From contig JAQGBZ010000268.1 in NCBI GenBank assembly GCA_034687125.1, positions 1-64,000 of the forward strand: 64,000 bases of DNA, written 5' to 3'. Below are positions 38,128 through 49,657 of this stretch, piece after piece. Source of the DNA: Neelides folsomi. Taxonomy: Eukaryota > Arthropoda > Collembola > Neelipleona > Neelidae. Numbering within the stretch: the first letter of the stretch is position 1; every line of letters begins with the position of its first letter. A program made the position numbers and the translations under genes. The notes under the pieces were generated by a model. The model worked only from the letters and a program-made list of their open reading frames with translations. It ran no database searches and was not told the origin of the DNA.

Positions 38128-39183
38128 TTATGTAGCCGATGTCGGATACAAGGCGAAAAGTAGGAAATTATTTATATGGGATTGTGCCTTTGAATTCATG
38201 TAGAATTTGATTTTTTCAAATTTTTTCTCTCTTTTTTTATATAGTCTATACTATGTACAATACATTTTTTTTTATTAAATTAAAGATTTTTTAAAAGGTT
38301 TTTTGAACATTTTAAAAGATTTTCTGTAAATCTTTATAAGTACAATGAACTTACATAATATCAATTATATTGATTCTTATAATTAATTATTTAATATTCA
38401 ATCATATTTATGCTTCAGTATAGCTTTAAGTAATTTAATCTCAAATACATACTCGTACTTGTAATCATTAATATAAATGCAAAGTCACAGACTTGTTTAA
38501 AGACAAAGACACAAATACTAATTTAAAAAGAGAATAGGCTATGGCTGTACTTAAATGAATCTATAATGTTCAAGAAAGTCGATTAAGTCAAATTCCAATA
38601 ATCATAAAAGATTTCAAATTATGGGAACTGAAGTATGTAATCATTTATTGAATTGAATAACCTCCTGAATCCTGATTTATTTATGGGAAATACCCATTCG
38701 TACGAAATATTTTTCCTTTTGTATGTTGTCCAATGCTCAGCTATTAAAACTTATTCCGGTTATTAAACATTTCTTTATACTGTGTATTTGCACAGTCAAT
38801 AAACTGCTAAGCTCGTATTGAGAGAAGAGTAAAATTGACGACACATTTAAGACGTCAATATCAACCAGTAATTAAAATTAATTAACCCGAATTACAACAT
38901 TAGAACAGTGAACGGCTCTCCCAATGACAATAATATCTCAATGAAGGCTTATTATTGGTCATAGCCATTCTTTTAAAGAAAACTCTCATTCGAAAAAGTC
39001 ATATTTTAATTTTTCTAAAAAATTTATTGCTGATTTGTGTAATAATATATTTGTATAGCTCCAAAAACTTTATTTTTTGTATTTAATGTATAATGATTAA
39101 ATCAATTTTTTATTTCCATTCTGACTAAAATTAACTTTTCATATTTTTTACTATTTTACCAATTTTTATACAATTAAACAACC
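38128..39183. other. Intergenic, upstream of aldehyde dehydrogenase
   Basis: AT-rich spacer that should include the ALDH3 promoter and 5' UTR. No coding motif was recognised and no firm TATA/initiator pair was identified. Confidence 0.4.
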
Positions 39184-41744
39184 ATGTTTCAACTTGACAT
39201 TGAGGTTTCATATTTTCTTGTTTCTAGAATTTACAATAAATAAGTATTGGAGATTGTAGCATACAATATTTGCACTTATAGGCATTTATATAACATACCT
39301 ATTTCCAAATTCAATAGCAGATAAAATATTTATATAACAAATCATTTAAGGTTTGGAATGATTGAAATAATAACAAATTGTTAATTATGTAGATAGTGGA
39401 AAGAGCAAGAAGAGTATTTTCATCTGGAAAAACCTTGCCTTACTCATTTAGGAGAAAACAATTAAAAAATCTTCTTAGGTTTTACAAAAAGTGCGAAGAA
39501 GAAATCCTGACTGCTTTGCATAAAGATTTGAGGAAATGCAAACAAGATGGTAAATTCCATTCGAAAATACTAAAACCGGTCAAACAAATAATATTAGGAT
39601 TTTTATTATAATATGTTCTTGACTTTTTATCATTTTTAGCATTATTGACCGAATTAATGTTGATGAAAGCCGATATTAGAGATATTCTGAGAAACTTTAA
39701 AAAATATACTGGAAATGAAAGCGTTTCCTTTAACTGGCTCACATTCAACGATTCTGCTTATGTTAAAAAAGATCCATTCGGAGTTGTTTTGATTCTCGGA
39801 ACTTGGAATTTCCCCTTTGTGACAACTCTTAAACCATTAGCAGGTTCTTATTCGCATTACAATAAAATAATCATTTATTAAATTAATGGCTAAATGTTTG
39901 AATAATTTCAAAGGAGCGATTGCAGCTGGAAATTGTGTCATCATTAAACCTTCTGAAGTTTCTCCTCACTCTGCAGAAACAATGGGACGACTTTTGCCTT
40001 TGTATCTTGACCAGGTTTATATTAATTCATGTTCGATATTTTGAAGGTGTGGATTATTCTATTTATTTTATTCTTTATTTGAATAGGAATGTTATCAAAT
40101 ATTTATGGGTGGCTTGGAAGAAACCCAATTGCTTCTTACAAATAAATTTGATTATATTTTTGCTACTGGGTCAGTAAATGTTGGGAAAAGCATAATGGCA
40201 GCTGCCGTCAACTTTTTAACTCCAGTGACTCTTGAGCTCGGAGGAAAAAATCCGGTTTATATTGACGAATCATCGGATATAGGGGTAGCTGTGAAAAGGT
40301 AAAATTAGCTTTAAGTGCAAAACTCATTTTTGTCATTTTCGTTTTCTTTATTTTGACAGGATTTTATTAGGAAAATTTCTAAATAACGGTCAAGTTTGTT
40401 TAAGCCCCGATTACGTTATTTGCAATAAAAAGATTGAAGCTCTTTTTATTGAGAAAGCGAAAGAAATCTTATTGGAGTGGTATGGAGAAGATCCCCAATT
40501 GAGTCCCGACTATGGGAGAATTGTCAATGCAAGGCATTTTGAAAGACTCCTCACACTTTTGCAAGGAACTGAAGGAACAGTCGAAATTGGAGGGAATTAC
40601 GACTCTGATGATCTTTACATTGCTCCAACAATAATAAGTAAAAAAATATAAATTAATTGTACATTAATTCCTTCTATCTGAGGTAATAATTCAAATTCTT
40701 GTCTACCTTATACTACATATACTGTAATTACTTACCGATATTGCTTTTATATTGTTTTAGCTGGAGTCGAAATAAGTGACATTTTTATGGAAGATGAAAT
40801 TTTTGGTCCTTTTTTACCAATTTTAAATTGTGAAACAACAGTTGATGCCATTCAACTGATTTTATCAAAGTAAAATAATTCGATAATTTAATAAATATAT
40901 TCTAAAATATTAGTTTTGAGTTTTGACCATGCTATGAGTATAAACTATACTCTACAGTATAATATGAACCTACATAACATAACATAACATACATATAGTT
41001 AAATGTCTTTAGTTTAATGTTGATAGTGAGTATAACATAGTAATAGCCATAAGTAATAATTCATTGTATTTAGATAAAAAGTTTAAATCTTTTATTTTTT
41101 GACAGACCAAAGTCTCTTGCTCTCTATGTGTTTAGTCAAACTTCTTCAGTTATCAAAATGTTTTTGAACAAAACTTCCACCGGAGGAATGTGCATTAATG
41201 ATACGTATGAACCTTTGAAAATATAATTTGTTAAATTCTAATTAACAATAAGTTATAAAAATATCATAACATGTTATCTATGAATTTTCACGTATGGTTA
41301 GTAAAGGTAATATTCTTTTTATATTTTAGTTGTTTTCAATATACTTATGAAGGACTCCCATTTGGAGGCGTCGGAAATAGTGGAATGGGGTAATCTTTGT
41401 ATTTCATATCCAAATATTTTTTTAAATAAGTATCATGTTGCTATTTTTTATCTAGAAACTATCACGGGAAATATTCAGTTGACACTTTTTGTCATAAAAA
41501 AGCCGTGGTCCACCGTGGACAGTCTTTCCTGACTGAGTTGCAGATTGAGCCGAGATATCCAAAAATGATGAAAAAGCTTTGGATGGCCAAACTTTTCACA
41601 CGTTTCTTCTTTTTATTTAATGTTAACTTTAAAATGATTTTTACACACTTTTCCATTTTCATTATTGGATTGCTCACATACTTTGTATTTGACAAATACC
41701 TGATCAAAAAGATCAATACATTTATTCAAAAATGGAATAAATAA
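39184..41744 (+). CDS. ALDH3A2: Fatty aldehyde dehydrogenase, ALDH3 family, membrane-anchored, 509 aa
   Basis: Ten exons: 39184-39204, 39393-39549, 39640-39843, 39914-40014, 40087-40298, 40360-40637, 40761-40869, 41106-41204, 41330-41389, 41456-41744. All phases agree; the sum is 510 codons including stop. Key sites are the NAD-fold segment [18 protein letters not shown], the general-base Glu in LELGGK (~E211) and the catalytic Cys in [10 protein letters not shown] (~C245). EIFGPFLPI and [12 protein letters not shown] follow. These positions match human ALDH3 numbering closely. The last ~40 residues form a hydrophobic helix ([19 protein letters not shown]) followed by Lys residues, like the ER tail anchor of ALDH3A2. 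Role: NAD(P)-dependent oxidation of long-chain fatty aldehydes to acids at the ER. Exon 1 (seven codons, donor gtttca) is the least certain part. Confidence 0.9.
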
Positions 41745-41858
41745 TGTTATGATTTAGAATTAGGAGACTATGATTATATCGGATATCAGAACACTACGTA
41801 GTTTACTATCTAATGTACAAATATGTTACTTTAAATAATATTGAATCAAAGCTAGTGC

Positions 41859-41864
41859 AATAAA
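41859..41864 (+). terminator. Polyadenylation signal of the ALDH3 gene
   Basis: AATAAA lies 115 bases after the stop codon, before the next gene on the same strand. A credible short 3' UTR end. Confidence 0.6.
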
Positions 41865-42342
41865 GTGAATTAACCGTGTCTCATTTATGCACAATTTTGC
41901 TCTGTTGTACCGTCAGCTTACTTCCGCTACTCTTGAGCCTGCTAACTGATCCCAATAATGAAAAATTGATAATTGATATATTGATGAGTGTAATGACAAT
42001 GACTAATGAGTGAATATTCGAATAGGGATATAAATAAAAATAAAGAACTACAGATTCAGGTAGTTCTAGTAGAAGGAGAAGAGCTAAAATAGCGTTGAAT
42101 GTTTCCTAAAGTAGTCAATTTGAGAAATTGAAGAATTGTAATTGTAAGTCTAAATCCTTTCTATATGGTTTTGAGCGGTTTCTTTCCTACAAGAAGCGGA
42201 GAAGATTTCTCAGTACAGTATTCTCAGAAAGAAAATAAGAATAAAATAGAAAAGGACAATTACCATTATATGAATTATTATAATTTGGAATAATACTATT
42301 TACAATAATAATATTCATCTTCAAAGTTAATTCAATTCTGTA

Positions 42343-43827
42343 ATGGCCGATTCTCGAAAAAGAAGGAACGAGGACGAAGACGATTATAGCGCAGGCATTT
42401 TATCCGAAGTGGACAAATTCGGTCAGAAGTCAGCGAAAAAGAACACAATTGATTCCGATTCTGAAGACTCCAATGAATGGGATGATGACTACAATAAAAA
42501 GAAATATGATGTTCTCAAAGATGACGATATTGAAGGTAAAACGCATTTTTAATCATGAGATTATTTTATCTCTTCAACTTTTTATAAACTAAATATTTCA
42601 ATTATAGTGAATAAAAATAATATGAAATAAATTTTTTTATTATAGGACAAGAAGAAGGAACTGTTGACTTTGATGGGGAAACTAAAATTACACCTTTCAA
42701 CATGGCAGATGAAATGGAAGAAGGATATTTTGATGGAAATGGAATGTACATTTGGAATAAAAAAGATGACGTTAAAGATAGTTGGCTCGATTCTATTGAT
42801 TGGGTTAAGGTGAGTATGATTTACAATTTTATAAGAATACAATAAATAATTGCTTTTAATTAACATTTTATACACTTTTGTCTTTAGGTCGAGCACAAGA
42901 AGAAAATGGACAAATTAGATGAAGAGAAAGAGGAGGAAACTCCTGATGTTCTTGATCTTTATAAAAATGCATTGTCATATTTAAAAGTTGGAGAATCGAT
43001 TTTAAAAGCGATCAAGAGACTTGGTGAGTTGTAAAAATATTTTACCAATTTTATAATTTTTTAATTATACAATCAGTTGGGTAAGATATTCATTATTTAT
43101 TTGTAAAAGGTGGACGTAAAATAATGACAGCTTCTGAAAAATTGAAACAGAAAAAATTGGCAAAAGAAAAGGGCATTGAAGCTTCCAGTTCCACAGTGGT
43201 GGACAAAGATGATAGTGTAGCTAACTTAACGGAAATAGCTAATAAAATTATGAGCGCAACTGGAAATATGAACATTTACCAAGAGACTTTTGAGAGTATT
43301 AATTATAAAGTAATTATTAATTATATTGCGCATATATTTCACTAACATCCATTATTGAATACATAATTAATTAACTGATAATAATAGGTGATTAAATAAG
43401 TATATATTACTTGTAGCTAACCAAGGACGAAAATTCTAAATCTGCTGAAGATCTTGACATGTTCTCGGATGATTTCGTAAAGAAAGAAAAAGAAACTCCA
43501 AAATCTTCTGAAGCTGAATTGAAAGCTGCTGGAGAAAGTATGGTTTTGTATTTTACTAGATGTTTGACATTACATTTAGCTCAATTAAGACTAAATAAAT
43601 GGAATTCAATTGTTTTATTCCCTACAGATTTCAACGACGAGGTTACGTGGGAATTCAAATGGGATGATAAAGAAGATGCCCCAATTTATGGACCACATTC
43701 ATCTTCTCAAATGAATGCTTGGGTGGAAGATGGATACTTCAAAGATGGTGTTTTTGTAAGAAAACATAAAGGAGAAGATTCAAAATTTTACACATCTAAA
43801 AGAATTGATTTTGAAATATATTGTTAA
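42343..43827 (+). CDS. CD2BP2: CD2BP2 / U5 snRNP 52K protein (GYF domain), 337 aa
   Basis: Six exons (42343-42535, 42646-42809, 42888-43023, 43110-43309, 43417-43537, 43628-43827) with phases 1, 0, 1, 0, 1 give 337 residues, close to the human length. The acidic, basic-rich N-terminus leads to the conserved block PFNMADEMEEGYFDGNGMYI...DSWLDSIDWVK (~residues 80-120). A helical middle contains SYLKVGESILKAIKRLGG. The C-terminal GYF domain (~272-337) begins VTWEFKWDD and includes WVEDGYFKDGV. It ends TSKRIDFEIY. The family binds proline-rich PPGW-type ligands and is part of pre-assembled U5 snRNP in the nucleus. The usual GPF of the GYF signature reads GPH here. The ATG is the first in frame. 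Confidence 0.95.
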
Positions 43828-44119
43828 TTTCGTTTTTGTCTTTAGTCTTTTAAGATGTAAAACCATTTGTTATTATTTGTATGTTATATTTTATTGGAAT
43901 TAATCACTGTATCTCGAATCCAGATTGTTTACCTATTAAGCCATTTTATAGTTAGGTAAGTATGTACTATACATACTCTTTGTATATTATGTACTCTTTG
44001 TATTACTATACTATAATATCGATATCAAACTAATAAGTACATAAATAAAATAAAAATTAAATTGATACTATACATAGGATTGTCCTACACCTTGTATTAT
44101 TCCAATTATTTATTTAAAG
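43828..44119. other. 3' region of CD2BP2
   Basis: AT-rich sequence containing the 3' UTR of CD2BP2. AATAAA-like words occur near 44044. No other signal. Confidence 0.4.
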
Positions 44120-45075
44120 ACCACAGGGTGGGATTCCGTCAAGTCCGGTTAGTAACTCCGGCTCCGGTAAATAGGGGAAACCGGATTATTTTGGTCCCAT
44201 CGAAACCTTGACCGGAGTAGCACTGCACAAAAAGCCCATTTTCGTCCCACCATGACAATTTTCCCGGAGTTCATTCTCGGAGCAATATTTTTTCAGCACA
44301 ATATTCTCGGAGTCTCCTTAACTTCTCTAGACACTCCGAAAATATTTAAACTCCTTTAATTAATTAACTAAATAATTTTTAAAAACTTTTTACGTCACAT
44401 CATTGCCTAACTATCCTATTTTAACTTGATAATGTGAAAAATACATTATTCAAAGTTTAACGCCGTTAATTTATTAAAACAAAACAAGCTTTTTTTGACG
44501 AATAAATTAAATTTTTCCTCGAGCTTTACTTAATTTTGATATTTAATATAATATACCTACTTCACAACTACATACATACCTAGTGCGCCAACTTTGGTTT
44601 TTGATTTTCAAAAAAAACTATTAACTTTTGTTCCAAGAGTCGTATGTCAATATGAAGCTTAATATGTAGTAATTTAAATATAAATTGCATATTGGAATAT
44701 TAATCCCTTGTTCTTGACACATTCCATAAGACGCGGGTATTACATGTAAGTTGCAAAACGGTTCAAAGAACGAATTCGTTCATTGAATTCATTCATTTAA
44801 TCAATCAATGAGGGAAATAATTTGATGTGACAATGTAAATGAGAAGGCGAAGGTGAGGCGGATCAATCTTTTATGATGTGAATATTTGAGAAAACACTAC
44901 TTGTGGACCTTGATGGAAATACAAATCAAACCGTTCAAATGAGTTTTTGAATTTTATCAATTTAAATTCAGAATAAATTTGAAGTTGCCGCTCCGTAAAC
45001 CACTCCGAAAAATGCTGAATTTCTCGGATTCTCTCAAAATTTCGATGGGATCAAACAACTCCGGGCTCTGATCGC
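44120..45075. repeat. Probable foldback/non-autonomous DNA element
   Basis: Both ends carry CTCCGG/CTCGGAG-rich sequence in inverted orientation. The word TCCCATCGAAA near 44197 pairs with its reverse complement near 45045. TTCTCGGAG-type words recur on both sides. The interior is ordinary AT-rich DNA without an open frame. Ends and target duplication are not defined, so the boundaries are approximate. Confidence 0.4.
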
Positions 45076-45343
45076 TATGAAAATCTGAGCGAGAGTTTAA
45101 TTTAACCTTTTTATTTATCTAGAGAAATATTAAAACATTGATTCATTTTTGATTTTTTCTTCTTGAAATGAACATTGTGACTCTGTTTCATCTTCTAAAG
45201 CTTCAATTTAAAGAGTTGAAAGAGCGATTAGATATGATGAATAGTCGATAAATGCAATAAAGATACCTAATTCATAATACATAAAACAATAATTTTACAT
45301 TTAATGAAATTATGTATTGAAATTGAATGTACATACTTGTGAA

Positions 45344-46059
45344 TGGCTCAGCGTTAACTGAGTTATTTTTATCATACAAAGTTTTTTTTGTTTTTTAAAG
45401 GTATTTTCTCAAAGATTATCTTTTTATGACCAATGCATCATTCAACTTGAATAATAATCTTAAATTGAGATTTGAGCCCCCATTTAAATAAACCGTTACA
45501 AACGGCAAATACAAGAAACCCGACTCCCGACTAAAGGTAAAACAAAGCCTTTATTAGAGGACTATTTCTTGGGACATGTACCGGGTGACACATTTAAGGC
45601 ACTTCCATAGGGAACATTACGAATATAGAAATACTATTCATATACTGAATTAAATGATTAAAAACGGCGTTTTGTAATTAAAATTACAAAATGCTTGATT
45701 TTAAAATGATATTTAAAATGCCATCTCAATATCGTAATTACAATAGTTTGATAATGGTCCCAACTTTTTTAATTTAATTTAGAGTTTTCATTGTTTAAAC
45801 ACTTACTTCAAATAATAAGGAATTTTCAATAACTCAAAGCTTATTTGAAGAGTAGTTCCAGAAAATGCAAAACGCTGTTTTTAATAATATTCAGTATTCC
45901 TATCTTCGTAATGTTCAGTATAGATGTGAGTAGTGTGTCACCTGGTAATAAGATAGCTTAGGTTGGGTATGGTAAGAGAGCATATATTGATGATCTTTGA
46001 GAAAATTCCTTTAAAAAATTAAAGTTATATAGAATCAAAAATCAATTAACGCTGGGCCA
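45344..46059. repeat. Foldback element with long imperfect inverted repeats, ~716 bp
   Basis: The outer ends TGGCTCAGCGTTAACTGA (45344) and the reverse complement of 46059, TGGCCCAGCGTTAATTGA, match. Further pairing occurs around ATTTTCTCAAAGAT, GGTGACACA, GAACATTACGAA and AAAACGGCGTTTTG, so each arm is about 300 bp with indels. No open frame is present. It is a non-autonomous DNA transposon of unknown family. No clear target-site duplication is visible. Confidence 0.65.
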
Positions 46060-46339
46060 CCCTTTATACTTCAACATCAAAATCTAGGAAAAAAATTGAT
46101 TCACAATACGTTTAAAATAATACTTAATTATGATTAAATATATTAATTTAATCAATTAATACTTACGATAATTTATGTGTTATATTATATTATTGTAAAA
46201 TATATGATCTCTTTGAACAAAGTCTTTACAGCGATTAAGAGTGGATTAAAATTTGTAACAAGATTTTGAGATTATAAGTTTGTAATGAGTTTTGTAATGA
46301 TGATTTAAAACGCTAAAATTGTCACGGAAAAATGTGCAG

Positions 46340-46570
46340 AATTATTAAATTATTGGTTAGGTTTATTGGTAAGCCCTCTGTGGGTCGGAAACAGAAGGTC
46401 GGAATGGACAGGAACGATCCGCTCCTGTACGATTCCGATTTTTTACCTTACTGTCCGGTCTTGTTCCGATCATGTTCCGATTTCGTTCCAGTGTTCCTGC
46501 CCGGTCTGATTCCGAATGGGACTTTAGCCCAGCTATGATCCCCGGGCACATTTTGGGCCAGGAGCCGGAC
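46340..46570. other. GC-rich degenerate repeat patch
   Basis: A ~230 bp block with repeated TCGGAA/TTCCGAT words stands out from the AT-rich surroundings. It resembles a remnant of a mobile element or degenerate minisatellite. Open frames on both strands reflect the repeat and have no motif. The rest of 46.06-46.94 kb shows nothing recognisable. Confidence 0.35.
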
Positions 46571-46938
46571 ACAAATATATTTTTAAAATATTTAATTCAA
46601 TTATTTAATTCAATAAAGAATGCCTTGAGAGAAGCGTGGAAATATTAATAAAAATTATTAAAATACTTGGAAATGAAAAAATAAACAAACTGGCCCTTTT
46701 TTAAAAATAAATTTAAATGGGGTAGCGGGGAACTTAAATAATGATTATTCGGCGTTAATTAATTAACGAAACATTTTTATTAAAAAAAGGACCCGTCATT
46801 TTTATAAGGGTATATTCCCGTTAGATTGGCATTTAGAATTGAGCCCTCGATTGAGCAGTTTTCTCTAAAAGTCGGTGAACTCCTGGCAGACACGGTTATT
46901 TTATTATATAGAGATAACAATTTTTAGGAGTTTAAAAT

Positions 46939-48290
46939 TTAAGAATTTCCAATAAAAATATATGTTGAGTCACTCAGTACTTCTGAATCTCCAAGAATCC
47001 TCATTTCAACCTGAAATTCAAAAAAGTCAATGTGAGGAACAATAATTAAGGATTCGGGATAAGCAATTTAATCTATAATTTTTATACTACCTATCCTAAT
47101 CCTAATAATATTTTTAATTCAATTGCATAATTCAATTTTTTTAATCATTAAATACAATTTTATCTTGGATTAGTTTAAGTACCATTAATTTGTATTGGCA
47201 ATGAATGAGATCAGATTCGTCGTCCAATAGTGAAGAAGGTGAAGCATCAAAGGGAACCATTAACGCATTTTCATTATTTTCACATCCTTGCCAATATTTT
47301 CTCTTCCCGTCTTTCAATTTCGGTGCTCTTGAGCTGGCCACAATAACATTTTCTTCTTGGAATCTCCCTTTAGCTCGAAATTTCGCGTTCTATGATCAAA
47401 AAATTCCCCCAAAGCTTTAATTTCTAAGTTCATTCATTAAAATCTATCAAAAGAAAGAATAATTTAATTACCCGTATTATTTTAATTTCAAAGAGGTTTA
47501 TGACGGAAAGATGAGAACTGTTGATCTCAGCAGTAAAGTCAACATAATCACCAGGATGGAAACCTCTCTTGGGAAGTCGAACACAAAATCCAATTTTCCC
47601 TGATAAAATTCTTGAGAGAAATCCTCCCTTTTTGTAAGAGCTGAGGAATCCTGGTCGGAGCGAATCAGGAAAATATCGGAGAGAGACATGCGGATGAATT
47701 GACAAGGGATATTTATCCGATATCGTATTTCCTCCATTAATAATGACCCTCGCTTCAATCCAATATGCTGATGAACCACAATTTCCACTTATTGACCCGC
47801 CGAGACTCCCCGTTGGACATGGAGGAATCCTCAAATTGGATCTGAACTCATAAATAATCGTCGTGTGACCTTCAATGCTCGTTGATTCTTGAGGGTGGAA
47901 ACTAAACAACGGGATTTGAAAATTAAACTCATCTTCTAAAATGTCATTATGTTTTCTTCTGCTTCGGAATGAACTTCGCAATTTTCCCAAAACCCCTTTC
48001 CCATTTGGAACTTCACGTTTTTCAGTGATCCTCACTTTTGTTTCCCCTCGGAATTTGATTTGCAATTCTGAAATATTAATCCATTTTTAAATATACTAAC
48101 ATTAAGTAAGTATTATAGCTCTTCTGTAAGTATAAAAATGAAAGTTTTTAAATTAAAAGTGAATAGTTTTTAAACCTTGAATTTGGAAGGGATCTTTATT
48201 GAATAATGTAACAATTCCATAAATTTCTTCTTCTGGCCTGTAATCAACTTTTTGATTCAATATGTTGATTTTAAACTTGTCAATACTCAT
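46939..48290 (-). CDS. Arrestin-domain-containing protein (alpha-arrestin), 329 aa
   Basis: Four exons (48176-48290, 47472-48067, 47183-47389, 46939-47010; phases 1, 0, 0) give 329 residues. The N-terminal arrestin fold starts MSIDKFKINILNQKVDYRPE and continues IYGIVTLFNKD and LQIKFRGETKVRIT. This is the alpha-arrestin pattern of a beta-strand, 'Y.pGe.v.G.v' and 'v.l.f.G.a...w'. The C-terminal half has IGFCVRLPKRGFHPGDYVDF (the second-domain opening with the 'GE/GD' turn) and ends CQYKLM/VEMRILGD...IFIGNS, the usual last strands. No PPxY motif for NEDD4 ligases is visible. The protein is therefore a short alpha-arrestin without the canonical ubiquitin-ligase tail. Likely a cytosolic trafficking adaptor for membrane proteins. 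Exon 4 is inferred from the family's last strands; without it, exon 3 would run to a stop at 47141. Confidence 0.85.
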
Positions 48291-49249
48291 GTTTAATGAG
48301 TCACATTACACTCCTCGGTATGATTGAACTAATTGATTTCTTGAACTTTATTAATCAGAAAATATATTTTGCAATTTAGTAGTGAAGTAATGATACACTG
48401 TGCAAATTATAGTCATATGAGTTTTCGCTCAAATGGTTTGGTCTAGCATGTATCATATGATTCATTTGATGATGAATTAAGCCAATTATATTTAATATCC
48501 AATGAAAGCTAAATAGCTTATCTTATCATATATTGGATGATTAGCTAGAATTTAAGCTTTTAAAAGTCGCATATTCATTCATTGATATTAGTTTTTATTT
48601 AGGGCAGGGCTATTTTGATGAGAGAAAAACGAAATTTTTGCAGTCGACATTTATTTTTTCATATACACTTCTTATAATTTACACATTTAGTATTTTTTGT
48701 TTATCATAATACCTATGTATTATATTTACATATGCCATTTAGGTATGTACCAACGTGTAACAAATAAGTTTGGTTACATTATTAATGATCCTCGAAAGGC
48801 TTATTAATGATGTTAATATAAGTGATGCATAAATAAGCAACTTTTAATGTCTGGAATTCTTTTCGAATGATATGATCCCCAAACTCCAAAGAAAATTCCA
48901 AACTGAATGAACTGTATTCGCTGTGCACAATCGGACTGATAAACATCATAATAATCATAACTGACTCATCGATTATACAAGGAAAAAAATATTTAAATGT
49001 ATGTATAAATAATTTGTTTATGTATTTCAGCATTTGAATATATTGTATTCATTATTATTATTGATTAAACGGTAGATGAAATTTTAATTATTTAATATGG
49101 CTGACTAAACGTTATAATTTTATAATAAACATGTTAACATGTACCATAAAAGTTGGGATTAGATTTGGAACGTTTAAATATGAACAATCTAAAACCTTTG
49201 ATGTAATGATCTAATGATAGTTAGGTGAAAGAATAGAATATTACCCAGT
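48291..49249. other. Intergenic spacer
   Basis: AT-rich DNA upstream of the arrestin gene and downstream of the channel gene. The 83-codon open frame at 48782-49033 (minus) shows no motif. No gene was recognised. Confidence 0.4.
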
Positions 49250-49350
49250 GTACCCCCTGGGAAAATATTTAGGAACTAATGACATTTTTACTGTGAAAAG
49301 ATGGGGGTAGAGATTGCTCATTAATGCTCCCAATCTCGGATTCGTATCAT
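49250..49350 (+). repeat. Dispersed repeat, copy 1 (3' side of CNGK gene)
   Basis: About 100 bases similar to 62112-62215 in the same orientation. Shared words include CCCCCTG, GAAAATATTTAGGAA, AAAGATGG and TTCATTAATG. The copy lies ~310 bases past the CNGK stop codon. Identity is partial with small indels. Function unknown; an old mobile-element fragment is the simplest reading. Confidence 0.55.
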
Positions 49351-49657
49351 CAGTCATTGATCCCAGATGTTTTCGCTAAGATTTTTAACAAATCTTATAT
49401 AATTAATTAAGATTTTGATTGTTAAACTTTTATTATCTACATTTATTTTAACATATTTGTGAAAATTTATTTGTGCAACTAAAAGATATTGTTGAAGAAG
49501 AAATGATCATCACGAAAAAAATAATTTTTTACACTAATTGTGGTTTTGGTTTTTATACGAGTGGTTAAATATTTGAGAATAAACATTTATAATAAAAATT
49601 TGACATAATTATAAAAATGATTTTTTTAAAATAAAGAAAACACTTTATTTTATGAAA

